Under the pieces are notes generated by a model. That model was not told the origin of the DNA. It saw nothing but the letters and a program-made list of their open reading frames with translations, and ran no database searches. A program made the translations under genes and the position numbers. A stretch of 64,000 nucleotides of DNA from contig NZ_CP011402.1 in assembly GCF_001643775.1 (NCBI RefSeq), positions 1,100,001 to 1,164,000 on the forward strand, written 5' to 3'. Source of the stretch: Denitrobacterium detoxificans (lineage in GTDB: Bacteria; Actinomycetota; Coriobacteriia; Coriobacteriales; Eggerthellaceae). Below, in pieces: positions 25,527-33,673 of this stretch (positions within the stretch are counted from its first letter, which is position 1; the number at the start of each line of letters is the position of its first letter).

Positions 25527-28500
25527 TTCTTTTGCGGCTAGACGCTTCGATCGATGCGGATCGACTGGCTCGGGCGTTGGAAGCGGCCATTGAAGCTCAT
25601 CGTTTCGTAAAGTCGCATGTGGAGGAGGATAGCGAGGGGACACCTCTCATGGTTCCCGGTGACGAGCCCTTCTCCGTTGCTGTCGAGACCATGGAGGAGG
25701 CGGAATTCGAACAGCTGAAAGCTGGGCTCATTCAGCCGTTTGACTTGCATGTAGGCCCCCTGTTTCGCATGCGCGTCATTCGCACGCCCGAAAACCTGTA
25801 CTTGTTCACCGACTTTCACCACCTTGTGTACGATGGCACGTCGATGCGCGTAATTATGGCTGATGTCGATGCTGCGTATGCTGGTGAGGAAATCCGTCCG
25901 GAATCCTATACGGGCTTCGATGTGGCGGCCGACGAGCTGGAAGCACGAGCTTCAAGCGCATATGACCAGGCTAAGGAATGGTACGAGGCAGCATTCGAAG
26001 GTCTGGAGGTCGACAGCGTGCCGCACCCCGATGCAGAAGGGGAGACCGTGGAATACGCGTCGCAGGATGTGTCGCTTGCCGTTGACGCCAATCGCGTGGT
26101 TCGTTTCTGCGGCAGGTTTGGCATCACCGAAAACGTCTATGCGATCGCTGCATTCGGGAGCCTTCTTGGCGGCTATACGAACAGCCGCGAGGCCCTGTTC
26201 GCGACGATCTACAACGGGCGAAGCGATCTGAGGTGCGCGCGCACCGTGAGCATGATGGTCAAGACGCTACCTGTGCATTGCCAGTGGGAAGCCAGCACGA
26301 GCGTTGCTGACTACCTGGCCGCCGTGAAGTCTCATGTGTTGGGCGTCATGAGTCATGACCTCTTCTCGTTCGCCGAAGCGGCACCTCTTGCCGGCGTCAC
26401 GAGTGATGTCCTCTTCGCTTATCAGGGCGATTACCTGGCCTTGGGCACCGTATGCGGTCTGCCGTACAGCCGCGTCGATCTGAAGGGCAATGCTACGGGT
26501 GGCTCGCTTGACTTCCAGCTGTTCAAGATCGATGGATCCTACGTGCTTCATGCGGAATACCAGCGCAATCGATACTCCGATGCGTTCGTTGCGGATATGG
26601 CGCGTGCGTACGGTAACGTGCTTTCCGGCATGCTCGGAGCCGAGCTCATGGATGACATTTCCCTCGTCGACGAAGAGCAGGAGCGGCTGCTCGACGAATT
26701 CCATGGCGCGCGTGCTCCCTACGACGCTAGCCAAAGCGTCGTGTCGCTGTTCCGCGCCGCTGCTTCCGCGCATCCCGATAACGTGGCTGTCATCTGCGGC
26801 GATAGGCAATTGACGTATCGCGAGCTCGATCGCGTGTCCGATAAGCTTGCAGCGTACATTACCACGCTTGGGTTGGGCGAAGCGGGCGACGTCGTGTCGA
26901 TTCTCATTCCGCGCGGCCTTTGGATGGCGGCGGCGTCGCTTGGTGCCCTGAAGGCAGGTTGCGCCTATCAGCCGCTTGATGCTACGTATCCCGAGGAGCG
27001 CCTGAGCTTCATGGTGCAGGACGCTTCGTCGAAATTGCTTATCACGACTACCGAACTGCGCAATTTCATTTCGGGCTTCGAGGGCGAGGTGCTCATCGTC
27101 GACGATGTTGCCGCCTTCGAGCCTCCCGTTCCGGTGGATGGCGTTTCCCTGCGAGAGCCTGCGCCCGAAGACCTGTTCATCTTGCTGTATACCTCGGGCA
27201 CGACGGGCTTGCCGAAGGGCGTGCGTATCACGCATGCCAATCTGGTCTGCTATATCGCATGGTATAAGCGGTACTACGGACTTGAGCCAGATAGCAGGGT
27301 CGGCACGTATGCCAGCTATGGCTTCGATGCCTCCATGATGGATACGTATCCTGCGCTTACTACGGGTTCCACCTTGGTCATCGTTCCCGAGGAGATTCGT
27401 CTTGACCTTATGGCGATGAGCCGCTACCTGGAAGGTTGGGGCGTAACCCATATGTTCATGACGACGCAGGTGGGGCGCCAGTTTGCCATCGACGGCGAGT
27501 TCCCGACCATACGTCATCTCAGCGTGGGCGGAGAGGCCCTCGTTTCGTTTAAGGTGCCTGAAGGGGTCTGCGTGCACAATTGCTATGGGCCCACGGAATG
27601 CACCATTATGGTGACGGTTTATCAGTTGCGAGGCGATGAGCCCTTCTATCCTATTGGCCATACGCTCGACAATTTGCATGCATACATAGTTGGGCCCAAT
27701 GGGAAGCGACTGCCCATTGGGGCTGAAGGCGAGTTGTGGATTTCAGGGCCGCAGGTAGCGGCGGGGTATTTGAATCGTCCCGAGAGAACCGCCGAGGCAT
27801 TCGGAGTCGATCCGTTCGTGAGCGGGGAAGTGATTCCCCTGTATCGTACGGGTGACGTCGTGCGCTGGATGCGCGACGGGAACATCGAGTATATCGGGCG
27901 TCGCGATGGACAGGTGAAGATCCGCGGCTTCCGCATCGAGCTATCGGAGGTCGAAGCCGTTGTGCGAGAGTTTCCGTCTATTCGCGATGCGACGGTGGCG
28001 GCATTCGACCACCCGAGTGGTGGCAAGTACGTAGCTGCGTATATTGTGGCTGATGAGCCAATTGATGTTGGGGAGCTTGGGGACTTTATTCGCGAGAGAA
28101 AGCCTCCGTACATGGTGCCTGCTGCCTTCGTTCAGCTGGATACCATTCCGCTGAATCAGAATGGCAAGGTGAACAGGCGTGCGCTTCCCGAGCCCAATTT
28201 GGTTTCCGCAGACGACCTTGGGGATGATGAAGCGCGGCCCATGAATGCCCTCGAGCGTGAGTTGCATGCGATTGCCGCGGAGGTTATCGGTGTGGATACC
28301 TTCGGGGTCGGAACGCCGCTCGTTCGCTGTGGGCTTACGTCGATACAGAGCCTTCGCTTGCTCGCGCTTATCTACAAGCGTCTGGGCGTGCAGATCAATG
28401 CGAGCGACCTCGACGATTCGGCCTCGGTCGTAACGATTGAGGATATGATCATCGCGGAATGGATGGCTGGTAATGGGCAAGCGCCGGCTTCCGCATCTGC

Positions 28501-31500
28501 CTCTAAACGCGAATTTGCGGCGCCTCTTACGTTTGCGCAGGCTGGCGTCTATTTCGAATGCCTGAAGCATCCCGAATCGCTTTCGTACAACGTTCCCTCG
28601 GTGATTACCTTTGCCGCAAGCGTATCGGCGGATCAGGTCGTTTCCTCCTTGGAAACCGTCGTTGCGGCGCATCCCGTTTTGACGACTCATTTCGTGCGCG
28701 AAGGCGAACGCATCTTGCTTGTGCCAAGCGATAACGCCGTTTCGATGGAGCGCGTCGAAGTGCCCCAGGCGGCGTTGCCCGCCATGCGGTCCGCTTTCCC
28801 GCGCCCCTTCGATTTGGATGCGGGACCGCTGTGCCGCTTCGTCGTGGCAACGTCGGGTGGCGTCGTTCACTTGCTGGCAGACTTCCATCACCTGGTCTTC
28901 GATGGGGCGTCCATGGGCGTCTTCCTGCGTGACCTTGGCACGGCGTTGGGAGGCGCGTCGGTTTCCTTCGAGTCCTTCACGTATTCCGATTTCGCGATTG
29001 CCCAGAAGCGGTTTGAGGAATCGCCGGAATTCGACGAGAACCGCGCGTTCTTCTCCGACGTGCTCGCCGACTTCGAAACTGCCAGTGAGCTTCCGCCCGA
29101 CAAAACGGGGCGCGCATCTTCGGGTGGCCAGGGCATTGCGCGTGCGCCCTTCGCGTTCGATGCCGTTGAGGACGCGTGCAAATGCGCAGGTACCACGCCT
29201 GCCGCCTTCATGCTCGCGGCCGCTTCGTATGCGCTATCCCGCTACGTGGGCGAACGGCGTGTCTATTTTGCGACGATCAGCAGTGGAAGGTCTGACGTGC
29301 GTACCGCCGACACGATTGGCATGTTCGTGAACACGCTTCCGCTTGCCGTGAGTGTGGACGATGTGTCTGTTTCGCAGTTTGTGGAATCGTGCGCAAGCGC
29401 TTTGTCGGGCGCCATCGCGCATGAGCGTTATCCTTTTGCGCGCATCGCTTCTGCTTTCGGCTTCGAACCGCAGATCGTCTACGAATACCAGCTTGGAGCG
29501 GTGGATGTTTCCGCCGTTACGCCTACGGGGGATTCCGTGATGAGCGCCATCGAGGGCATTGGCGGCAATGAGGCGAAGTTCAAGCTGTCGATTCATATCG
29601 AGCTTGACCAGGGTGTGCCCGTCATAGCCGCGTATTACAACGATGCGCTGTATTCGCCCGAACTCATGGAGGGTCTCGTTCGTTCGATGGCGATTGTGGC
29701 CGATCGCATGTTTTCGGCGCTCGATGCTCCTGTGCGTGCCCTTTCCCTGCTCGACGAGGATCGCTGTGCTCAGCTCGAGCGGTTCCACGAAGAGGAAACC
29801 GGACCGCTCGACTTTTCCTCGTTCCATGAGGGGCTTGAGCGTCAGGCGCGGATACGGCCTGATGAAACGGCGCTCGTTGCCTCGGATGGTTCGTATGCCT
29901 TTGCCGGCTTGAATGCCTGCGCCAATCGCATTGCACATGCGCTCATCGAGCGGGGCGTATCGCCGGCAAGCCGCGTGGCGCTTCTGTTGCCGCGCACGTC
30001 GCGGGTTATCGCTGCGGCCTTCGGCGTTTGCAAGGCGGGGTGTGCGTACATACCCTGCGATCCAGCGTACCCCGCAGAGCGCGTGAGTCATATCCTTACC
30101 GATTCGCGCTCGCAGCTCGTTATCACGACGGCCGACCGCGTGTCGTCGTACGAAAACGCCGTCGACGTGGAAGAGCTGCTCGCTTGTACGCGCGAAGAGG
30201 ATCCGCGTATTCCTGTCGATCCGCATGACCTGGCCTATCTCATCTACACGTCCGGATCTACGGGGAAGCCGAAGGGCGTCATGCTCACGCATGAGGGCGT
30301 TTGCAACTTCCACGCGAATCGGCCCTCCAATATTCTCGTGCACGCATTGGTCGAACAGGCGCATGCGTTTTTGGCGGTCACTACGCTTTCTTTCGATATG
30401 TCCGTTAAGGAGGTCTTCACGCCCATTGCGAATGGCCTTTGCGTTGTGCTGGCCGACGAGTCGCAGGTGAACGATCCTGCCAAGCTGGCTGCGCTTGGCG
30501 TGGCAACGGGCGCCGATGCCTTCAATGCCACGCATTCTCGCTTGAAGCAGTACTTGGAATCGCCTGCGTTTGCGTCGTTCATAGCGGGCTGCAAGGTGGT
30601 GCTTTCGGGCGGAGAGAAATACGCCCAAGGCCTGCTCCCGCTTTTGCAGCGCACGACGTCCGCCTGCATCATCAATACCTATGGACCTACGGAAACGACC
30701 GTGTCATCGAACATGGCCGACCTCACGCATGCAAAGCGCATTACCGTGGGACGCCCGCTTTACAACGTGCGGGAATGCATCGTTGATGCCGATGGCAATG
30801 AGCTGCCGCCCGGCGTGGTGGGCGAGTTGTTCATCGGCGGGCTTGGCGTTGGCCAAGGGTATAACGACCTGCCCGAGAAAACCGCGCAGGCGTTTATCGA
30901 ACGAGAGGGGAGACGCTTCTATCGTTCGGGCGATTACGCTCGCTGGACGAACGACGGATTCGTGGAAATACTCGGGCGCACGGATAACCAGGTGAAGCTT
31001 CGTGGCTTGCGTATCGAGCTGGGCGAGGTTGAGTCTGCGTTGGCAGCCGTGGAGGGCGTTACGAATGCTATCGTGAAAATCGCGCCCATAGGCGGTGCCG
31101 ACCACCTGTGCGCCTACTTTACGGCCGATCATCCGCTCGATGCCGCCGATGTGCGTGCCCAGATGGCGCGCTCGTTGGCCAGCTACATGGTGCCAACGGC
31201 GTTCTTGCAGCTCGATGAGCTTCCGCTTACGCCCAATGGCAAGGTCGACTTTCGCGCCTTGCCGCCTGCACAGCCCGTTCGAGCGGGAAATGCGGTTGCG
31301 GCTGCAAACGAGATGGAGCAGGTCTTCTGCGATATCTTCTCGGAGATCCTGGGCGTTCCCGATGTGGGCGCTACCGATAGCTTCTTCGAAACGGGCGGCA
31401 CGTCGCTTATGGCCATACGTGTGACGGTTGAGGCCGAGAAGCGAGGCTGGGTTGTTTCCTATGCCGATGTCTTCGCCAATCCCACTCCGCGAGCGCTTGC

Positions 31501-32767
31501 TGCGCTCTGTGGCGAAGGGGGCGTAGATGCCGGGGCCGTATCTGCTGAAACGACTGAGGATCATGATGCTGAGATTGCCGATTACGATTACTCCGCCATT
31601 GACGATTTGCTCAGCCGGAATAACTTACGTGCCTTCATCGAGGGGGATTGTCGACCGCTTGGAAACATCCTGCTTGCGGGTGCTGTAGGCTATCTGGGCA
31701 TACATGTTCTCCATGAGTTCCTGGAACACTATGATGGCGTGGCGTATTGCCTGCTGCGCGCGCATGGCGACATTTCCGCCGAACAGCGCTTGAAGCATCA
31801 GCTCTTCTATTACTTCGAGCGCAATTACTCCGAGCTGTTCGGCAGTCGCATCATCGTCGTGGAGGGCGATGTCACCGCGCCATTGCAGCTTCCCAATGGC
31901 ACACGTGTCGATACGGTGGTGAACTGCGCGGCCGTGGTGAAGCATTTCTCGAGTGGCACGGAAATCGAGGACGTGAACGTTGGTGGCGTGGAAAACCTAG
32001 TGGGCTATTGCCTTGCGAACGGCGCCTCGCTCGTGCAGGTTTCCACGGGTTCGACCATGAAATGCCCGCTTGTCCCAGGGGCGTCGATAATGGGCAAGAC
32101 AACGGAACGGCAGCTGTACGTTGGACAGGACCTGAAGAACAAGTACACGCGATCGAAGTTCCTGGCTGAGAGAATCGTACTTGATGCCGTGGCAACGAAG
32201 GGCCTTTCGGGCAAGGTGATGCGCGTGGGCAATCTGGCACCTCGCACGACCGATGGCGAGTTCCAGATCAATTACAGCACGAATGCCTCGATGGGGCGTC
32301 TCAAGTCGTTTGCGATGCTAGGTTGCGCTCCGTTCGACCAGCTTGATGCCTCACTGGAGTTTTCTCCCATCGACCAGACCGCTCGGGCGCTCTTGCTGCT
32401 TGCCCAAACTCCGCCGGCTTGCGTGGTGTTCCACCCGTTCAACCATCATAGGGTGTTCATGAACGATATCTTCGCGGCCATGCATGCGGCTGGCCTCGAG
32501 GTTCGGCCTGTTGAGCGCGAGGAGTTCGCGGCTGTTTTGCATGAGGCCGAAAACGACCCTGAGAAGGCACGCGTGCTCACGAGTATGCTTGCCTATGCGC
32601 GTAAGCCCGGTGGCGCTCCTGTCGTCGTTCCCCAGGCGGGGAACGATTACACGATGCAGGTGCTCTATCGCCTTGGCTTCAGGTGGGATGCTACTTCTGC
32701 GGCATATGTGCGCCAATTCCTTGTTGCGCTCGAGGGCATGGGATTCTTCGATGACGAGGAGGAATAA
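25526..32767 (+). CDS. NRPS, 3' fragment (C1-A2-T2-C2-A3-T3-reductase)
   Basis: Remainder of the interrupted synthetase; codons continue from residue 579 of the restored 2991-residue protein. C1 has HHLVYDG (25817-25837); A2 has LYTSGTTGLPKG and CYGPTE; T2 has GLTSIQS; C2 has HHLVFDG (about 28886); A3 has IYTSGSTGKPKG, YGPTETT and YRSGDY; T3 has GGTSLMAI. The last ~390 residues are a thioester reductase domain with the NAD(P)H motif GAVGYLG and the catalytic Tyr/Lys in KYTRSK, so release is reductive. Pocket reading gives A2 about D-A-M-F-S-G-C-I-M-K and A3 about D-M-K-N-L-G-T-V-S-K; neither is a code I can assign. No epimerase or thioesterase. The fragment alone lacks the start codon; the first in-frame candidate is at 25532. 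Confidence 0.93.
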   Translation, partial: VLLRLDASIDADRLARALEAAIEAHRFVKSHVEEDSEGTPLMVPGDEPFSVAVETMEEAEFEQLKAGLIQPFDLHVGPLFRMRVIRTPENLYLFTDFHHLVYDGTSMRVIMADVDAAYAGEEIRPESYTGFDVAADELEARASSAYDQAKEWYEAAFEGLEVDSVPHPDAEGETVEYASQDVSLAVDANRVVRFCGRFGITENVYAIAAFGSLLGGYTNSREALFATIYNGRSDLRCARTVSMMVKTLPVHCQWEASTSVADYLAAVKSHVLGVMSHDLFSFAEAAPLAGVTSDVLFAYQGDYLALGTVCGLPYSRVDLKGNATGGSLDFQLFKIDGSYVLHAEYQRNRYSDAFVADMARAYGNVLSGMLGAELMDDISLVDEEQERLLDEFHGARAPYDASQSVVSLFRAAASAHPDNVAVICGDRQLTYRELDRVSDKLAAYITTLGLGEAGDVVSILIPRGLWMAAASLGALKAGCAYQPLDATYPEERLSFMVQDASSKLLITTTELRNFISGFEGEVLIVDDVAAFEPPVPVDGVSLREPAPEDLFILLYTSGTTGLPKGVRITHANLVCYIAWYKRYYGLEPDSRVGTYASYGFDASMMDTYPALTTGSTLVIVPEEIRLDLMAMSRYLEGWGVTHMFMTTQVGRQFAIDGEFPTIRHLSVGGEALVSFKVPEGVCVHNCYGPTECTIMVTVYQLRGDEPFYPIGHTLDNLHAYIVGPNGKRLPIGAEGELWISGPQVAAGYLNRPERTAEAFGVDPFVSGEVIPLYRTGDVVRWMRDGNIEYIGRRDGQVKIRGFRIELSEVEAVVREFPSIRDATVAAFDHPSGGKYVAAYIVADEPIDVGELGDFIRERKPPYMVPAAFVQLDTIPLNQNGKVNRRALPEPNLVSADDLGDDEARPMNALERELHAIAAEVIGVDTFGVGTPLVRCGLTSIQSLRLLALIYKRLGVQINASDLDDSASVVTIEDMIIAEWMAGNGQAPASASASKREFAAPLTFAQAGVYFECLKHPESLSYNVPSVITFAASVSADQVVSSLETVVAAHPVLTTHFVREGERILLVPSDNAVSMERVEVPQAALPAMRSAFPRPFDLDAGPLCRFVVATSGGVVHLLADFHHLVFDGASMGVFLRDLGTALGGASVSFESFTYSDFAIAQKRFEESPEFDENRAFFSDVLADFETASELPPDKTGRASSGGQGIARAPFAFDAVEDACKCAGTTPAAFMLAAASYALSRYVGERRVYFATISSGRSDVRTADTIGMFVNTLPLAVSVDDVSVSQFVESCASALSGAIAHERYPFARIASAFGFEPQIVYEYQLGAVDVSAVTPTGDSVMSAIEGIGGNEAKFKLSIHIELDQGVPVIAAYYNDALYSPELMEGLVRSMAIVADRMFSALDAPVRALSLLDEDRCAQLERFHEEETGPLDFSSFHEGLERQARIRPDETALVASDGSYAFAGLNACANRIAHALIERGVSPASRVALLLPRTSRVIAAAFGVCKAGCAYIPCDPAYPAERVSHILTDSRSQLVITTADRVSSYENAVDVEELLACTREEDPRIPVDPHDLAYLIYTSGSTGKPKGVMLTHEGVCNFHANRPSNILVHALVEQAHAFLAVTTLSFDMSVKEVFTPIANGLCVVLADESQVNDPAKLAALGVATGADAFNATHSRLKQYLESPAFASFIAGCKVVLSGGEKYAQGLLPLLQRTTSACIINTYGPTETTVSSNMADLTHAKRITVGRPLYNVRECIVDADGNELPPGVVGELFIGGLGVGQGYNDLPEKTAQAFIEREGRRFYRSGDYARWTNDGFVEILGRTDNQVKLRGLRIELGEVESALAAVEGVTNAIVKIAPIGGADHLCAYFTADHPLDAADVRAQMARSLASYMVPTAFLQLDELPLTPNGKVDFRALPPAQPVRAGNAVAAANEMEQVFCDIFSEILGVPDVGATDSFFETGGTSLMAIRVTVEAEKRGWVVSYADVFANPTPRALAALCGEGGVDAGAVSAETTEDHDAEIADYDYSAIDDLLSRNNLRAFIEGDCRPLGNILLAGAVGYLGIHVLHEFLEHYDGVAYCLLRAHGDISAEQRLKHQLFYYFERNYSELFGSRIIVVEGDVTAPLQLPNGTRVDTVVNCAAVVKHFSSGTEIEDVNVGGVENLVGYCLANGASLVQVSTGSTMKCPLVPGASIMGKTTERQLYVGQDLKNKYTRSKFLAERIVLDAVATKGLSGKVMRVGNLAPRTTDGEFQINYSTNASMGRLKSFAMLGCAPFDQLDASLEFSPIDQTARALLLLAQTPPACVVFHPFNHHRVFMNDIFAAMHAAGLEVRPVEREEFAAVLHEAENDPEKARVLTSMLAYARKPGGAPVVVPQAGNDYTMQVLYRLGFRWDATSAAYVRQFLVALEGMGFFDDEEE

Positions 32768-32826
32768 CGCAGCATTGCCTGGACATATCGATTGATGGGT
32801 GCCGGTGCGTTGGCGCGTCGGTCGAC

Positions 32827-33318
32827 GTGTTTGACGAGCCAGACGTGTTTCAGCGCGCCCTGGTGGACGTTTCGGCGCATCGCAAGCGCAAGGTCCTGTT
32901 GTATCGATTTGCTTCCGACCAGCGGTTGAGCTTGTTGGCTGGAATGCTGCTGGACGATTTGCTGCATGAGCGGGGTTTGCGCGAACGCGATATGAGCTAT
33001 GTTGTGGGAGTCCATGGTAAGCCGTCATTCTCGGATATGCCCAATGTGCATTTCAGTCTTGCTCACGGCGGGCGCATGGCGCTTGCAGCCTTGGCGGATG
33101 CTCCCGTTGGGGTGGACGTTGAGTGCCTTGATTCGTTTCCGTACGATTTGGCCGATCCGTACGTTTGGACGGAAATGGAATCCGTGGGTAAGGCGCTTGG
33201 GTGCGGCATAGCCGACTATCTCGATCGGGATGTCTACGTTCGGCCGCCGGATTTCGAAATTCGACATATTCGCATTGATGACAACCACCTTGCGTGTATC
33301 GCGCAGCGAGTACAATAG
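32827..33318 (+). CDS. Sfp-type 4'-phosphopantetheinyl transferase
   Basis: Converts NRPS carrier domains to their active form. Motifs: GVHGKPSF, VHFSLAHGG, the Mg-binding GVDVE, and WTEMESVGKALG, the degenerate WxxKEA-type motif. GTG 32827 is the first standard start in frame but gives only 163 residues and omits the first strand. The frame is open further up to 32755 and reads CLDISIDG, typical of the true N-terminus, after a strong AGGAGG at 32757-32762; no ATG, GTG or TTG lies there. The real start may therefore be non-standard. It follows the NRPS stop codon almost directly. Confidence 0.85.
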   Translation: MFDEPDVFQRALVDVSAHRKRKVLLYRFASDQRLSLLAGMLLDDLLHERGLRERDMSYVVGVHGKPSFSDMPNVHFSLAHGGRMALAALADAPVGVDVECLDSFPYDLADPYVWTEMESVGKALGCGIADYLDRDVYVRPPDFEIRHIRIDDNHLACIAQRVQ

Positions 33319-33375
33319 GCGTGGGATAGACATATGGGTTATGTACGACGTTGTTTGTCGGATAGGGGGCTCGGT

Positions 33376-33666
33376 ATGGAAATCACGAAGACGGTCGAAG
33401 GGGGCAAGGTCATCTTCTTTATTGAAGGATGGCTCGATACGCAGACTGCTCCCGAACTAGGAGATGCGCTCTCGCAACTCGACGAGGGCGTAACGCAGCT
33501 GGAATTCGATTTGGCTTCCCTCGAGTACATATCGTCGGCGGGCATTCGCCAAATTGTTTCCGCCTACAAGAAGATGGGCGGTAACCTCACGCTTAGAAAC
33601 GTATCCCCCGAGGTGAGGGAAGTGCTTCGTCTTACGGGCACCGATAAGCGGCTGACCATCGTGTAG
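33376..33666 (+). CDS. STAS-domain anti-sigma factor antagonist (RsbV/SpoIIAA-like)
   Basis: 96-residue single STAS domain. The conserved phosphorylation segment is LEYISSAGIRQIV, with the Ser expected to be phosphorylated by a partner kinase and dephosphorylated by a PP2C phosphatase. ATG 33376 follows ATAGGGGG; an upstream in-frame start at 33334 lacks a site. It lies 7 bp before the SpoIIE-type gene, so the two are an operon. In partner-switching systems the unphosphorylated form binds an RsbW-like HATPase protein; here the candidates are the phosphatase's own C-terminal HATPase domain and the domain fused to the MATE exporter. Confidence 0.9.
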   Translation: MEITKTVEGGKVIFFIEGWLDTQTAPELGDALSQLDEGVTQLEFDLASLEYISSAGIRQIVSAYKKMGGNLTLRNVSPEVREVLRLTGTDKRLTIV

Positions 33667-33673
33667 AGCTGGC

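Noticed and set aside
26267-27679. A 470-codon minus-strand frame inside the NRPS
   Set aside because: It is antisense to C1 and A2 with intact motifs on the plus strand; no ribosome site or family match.
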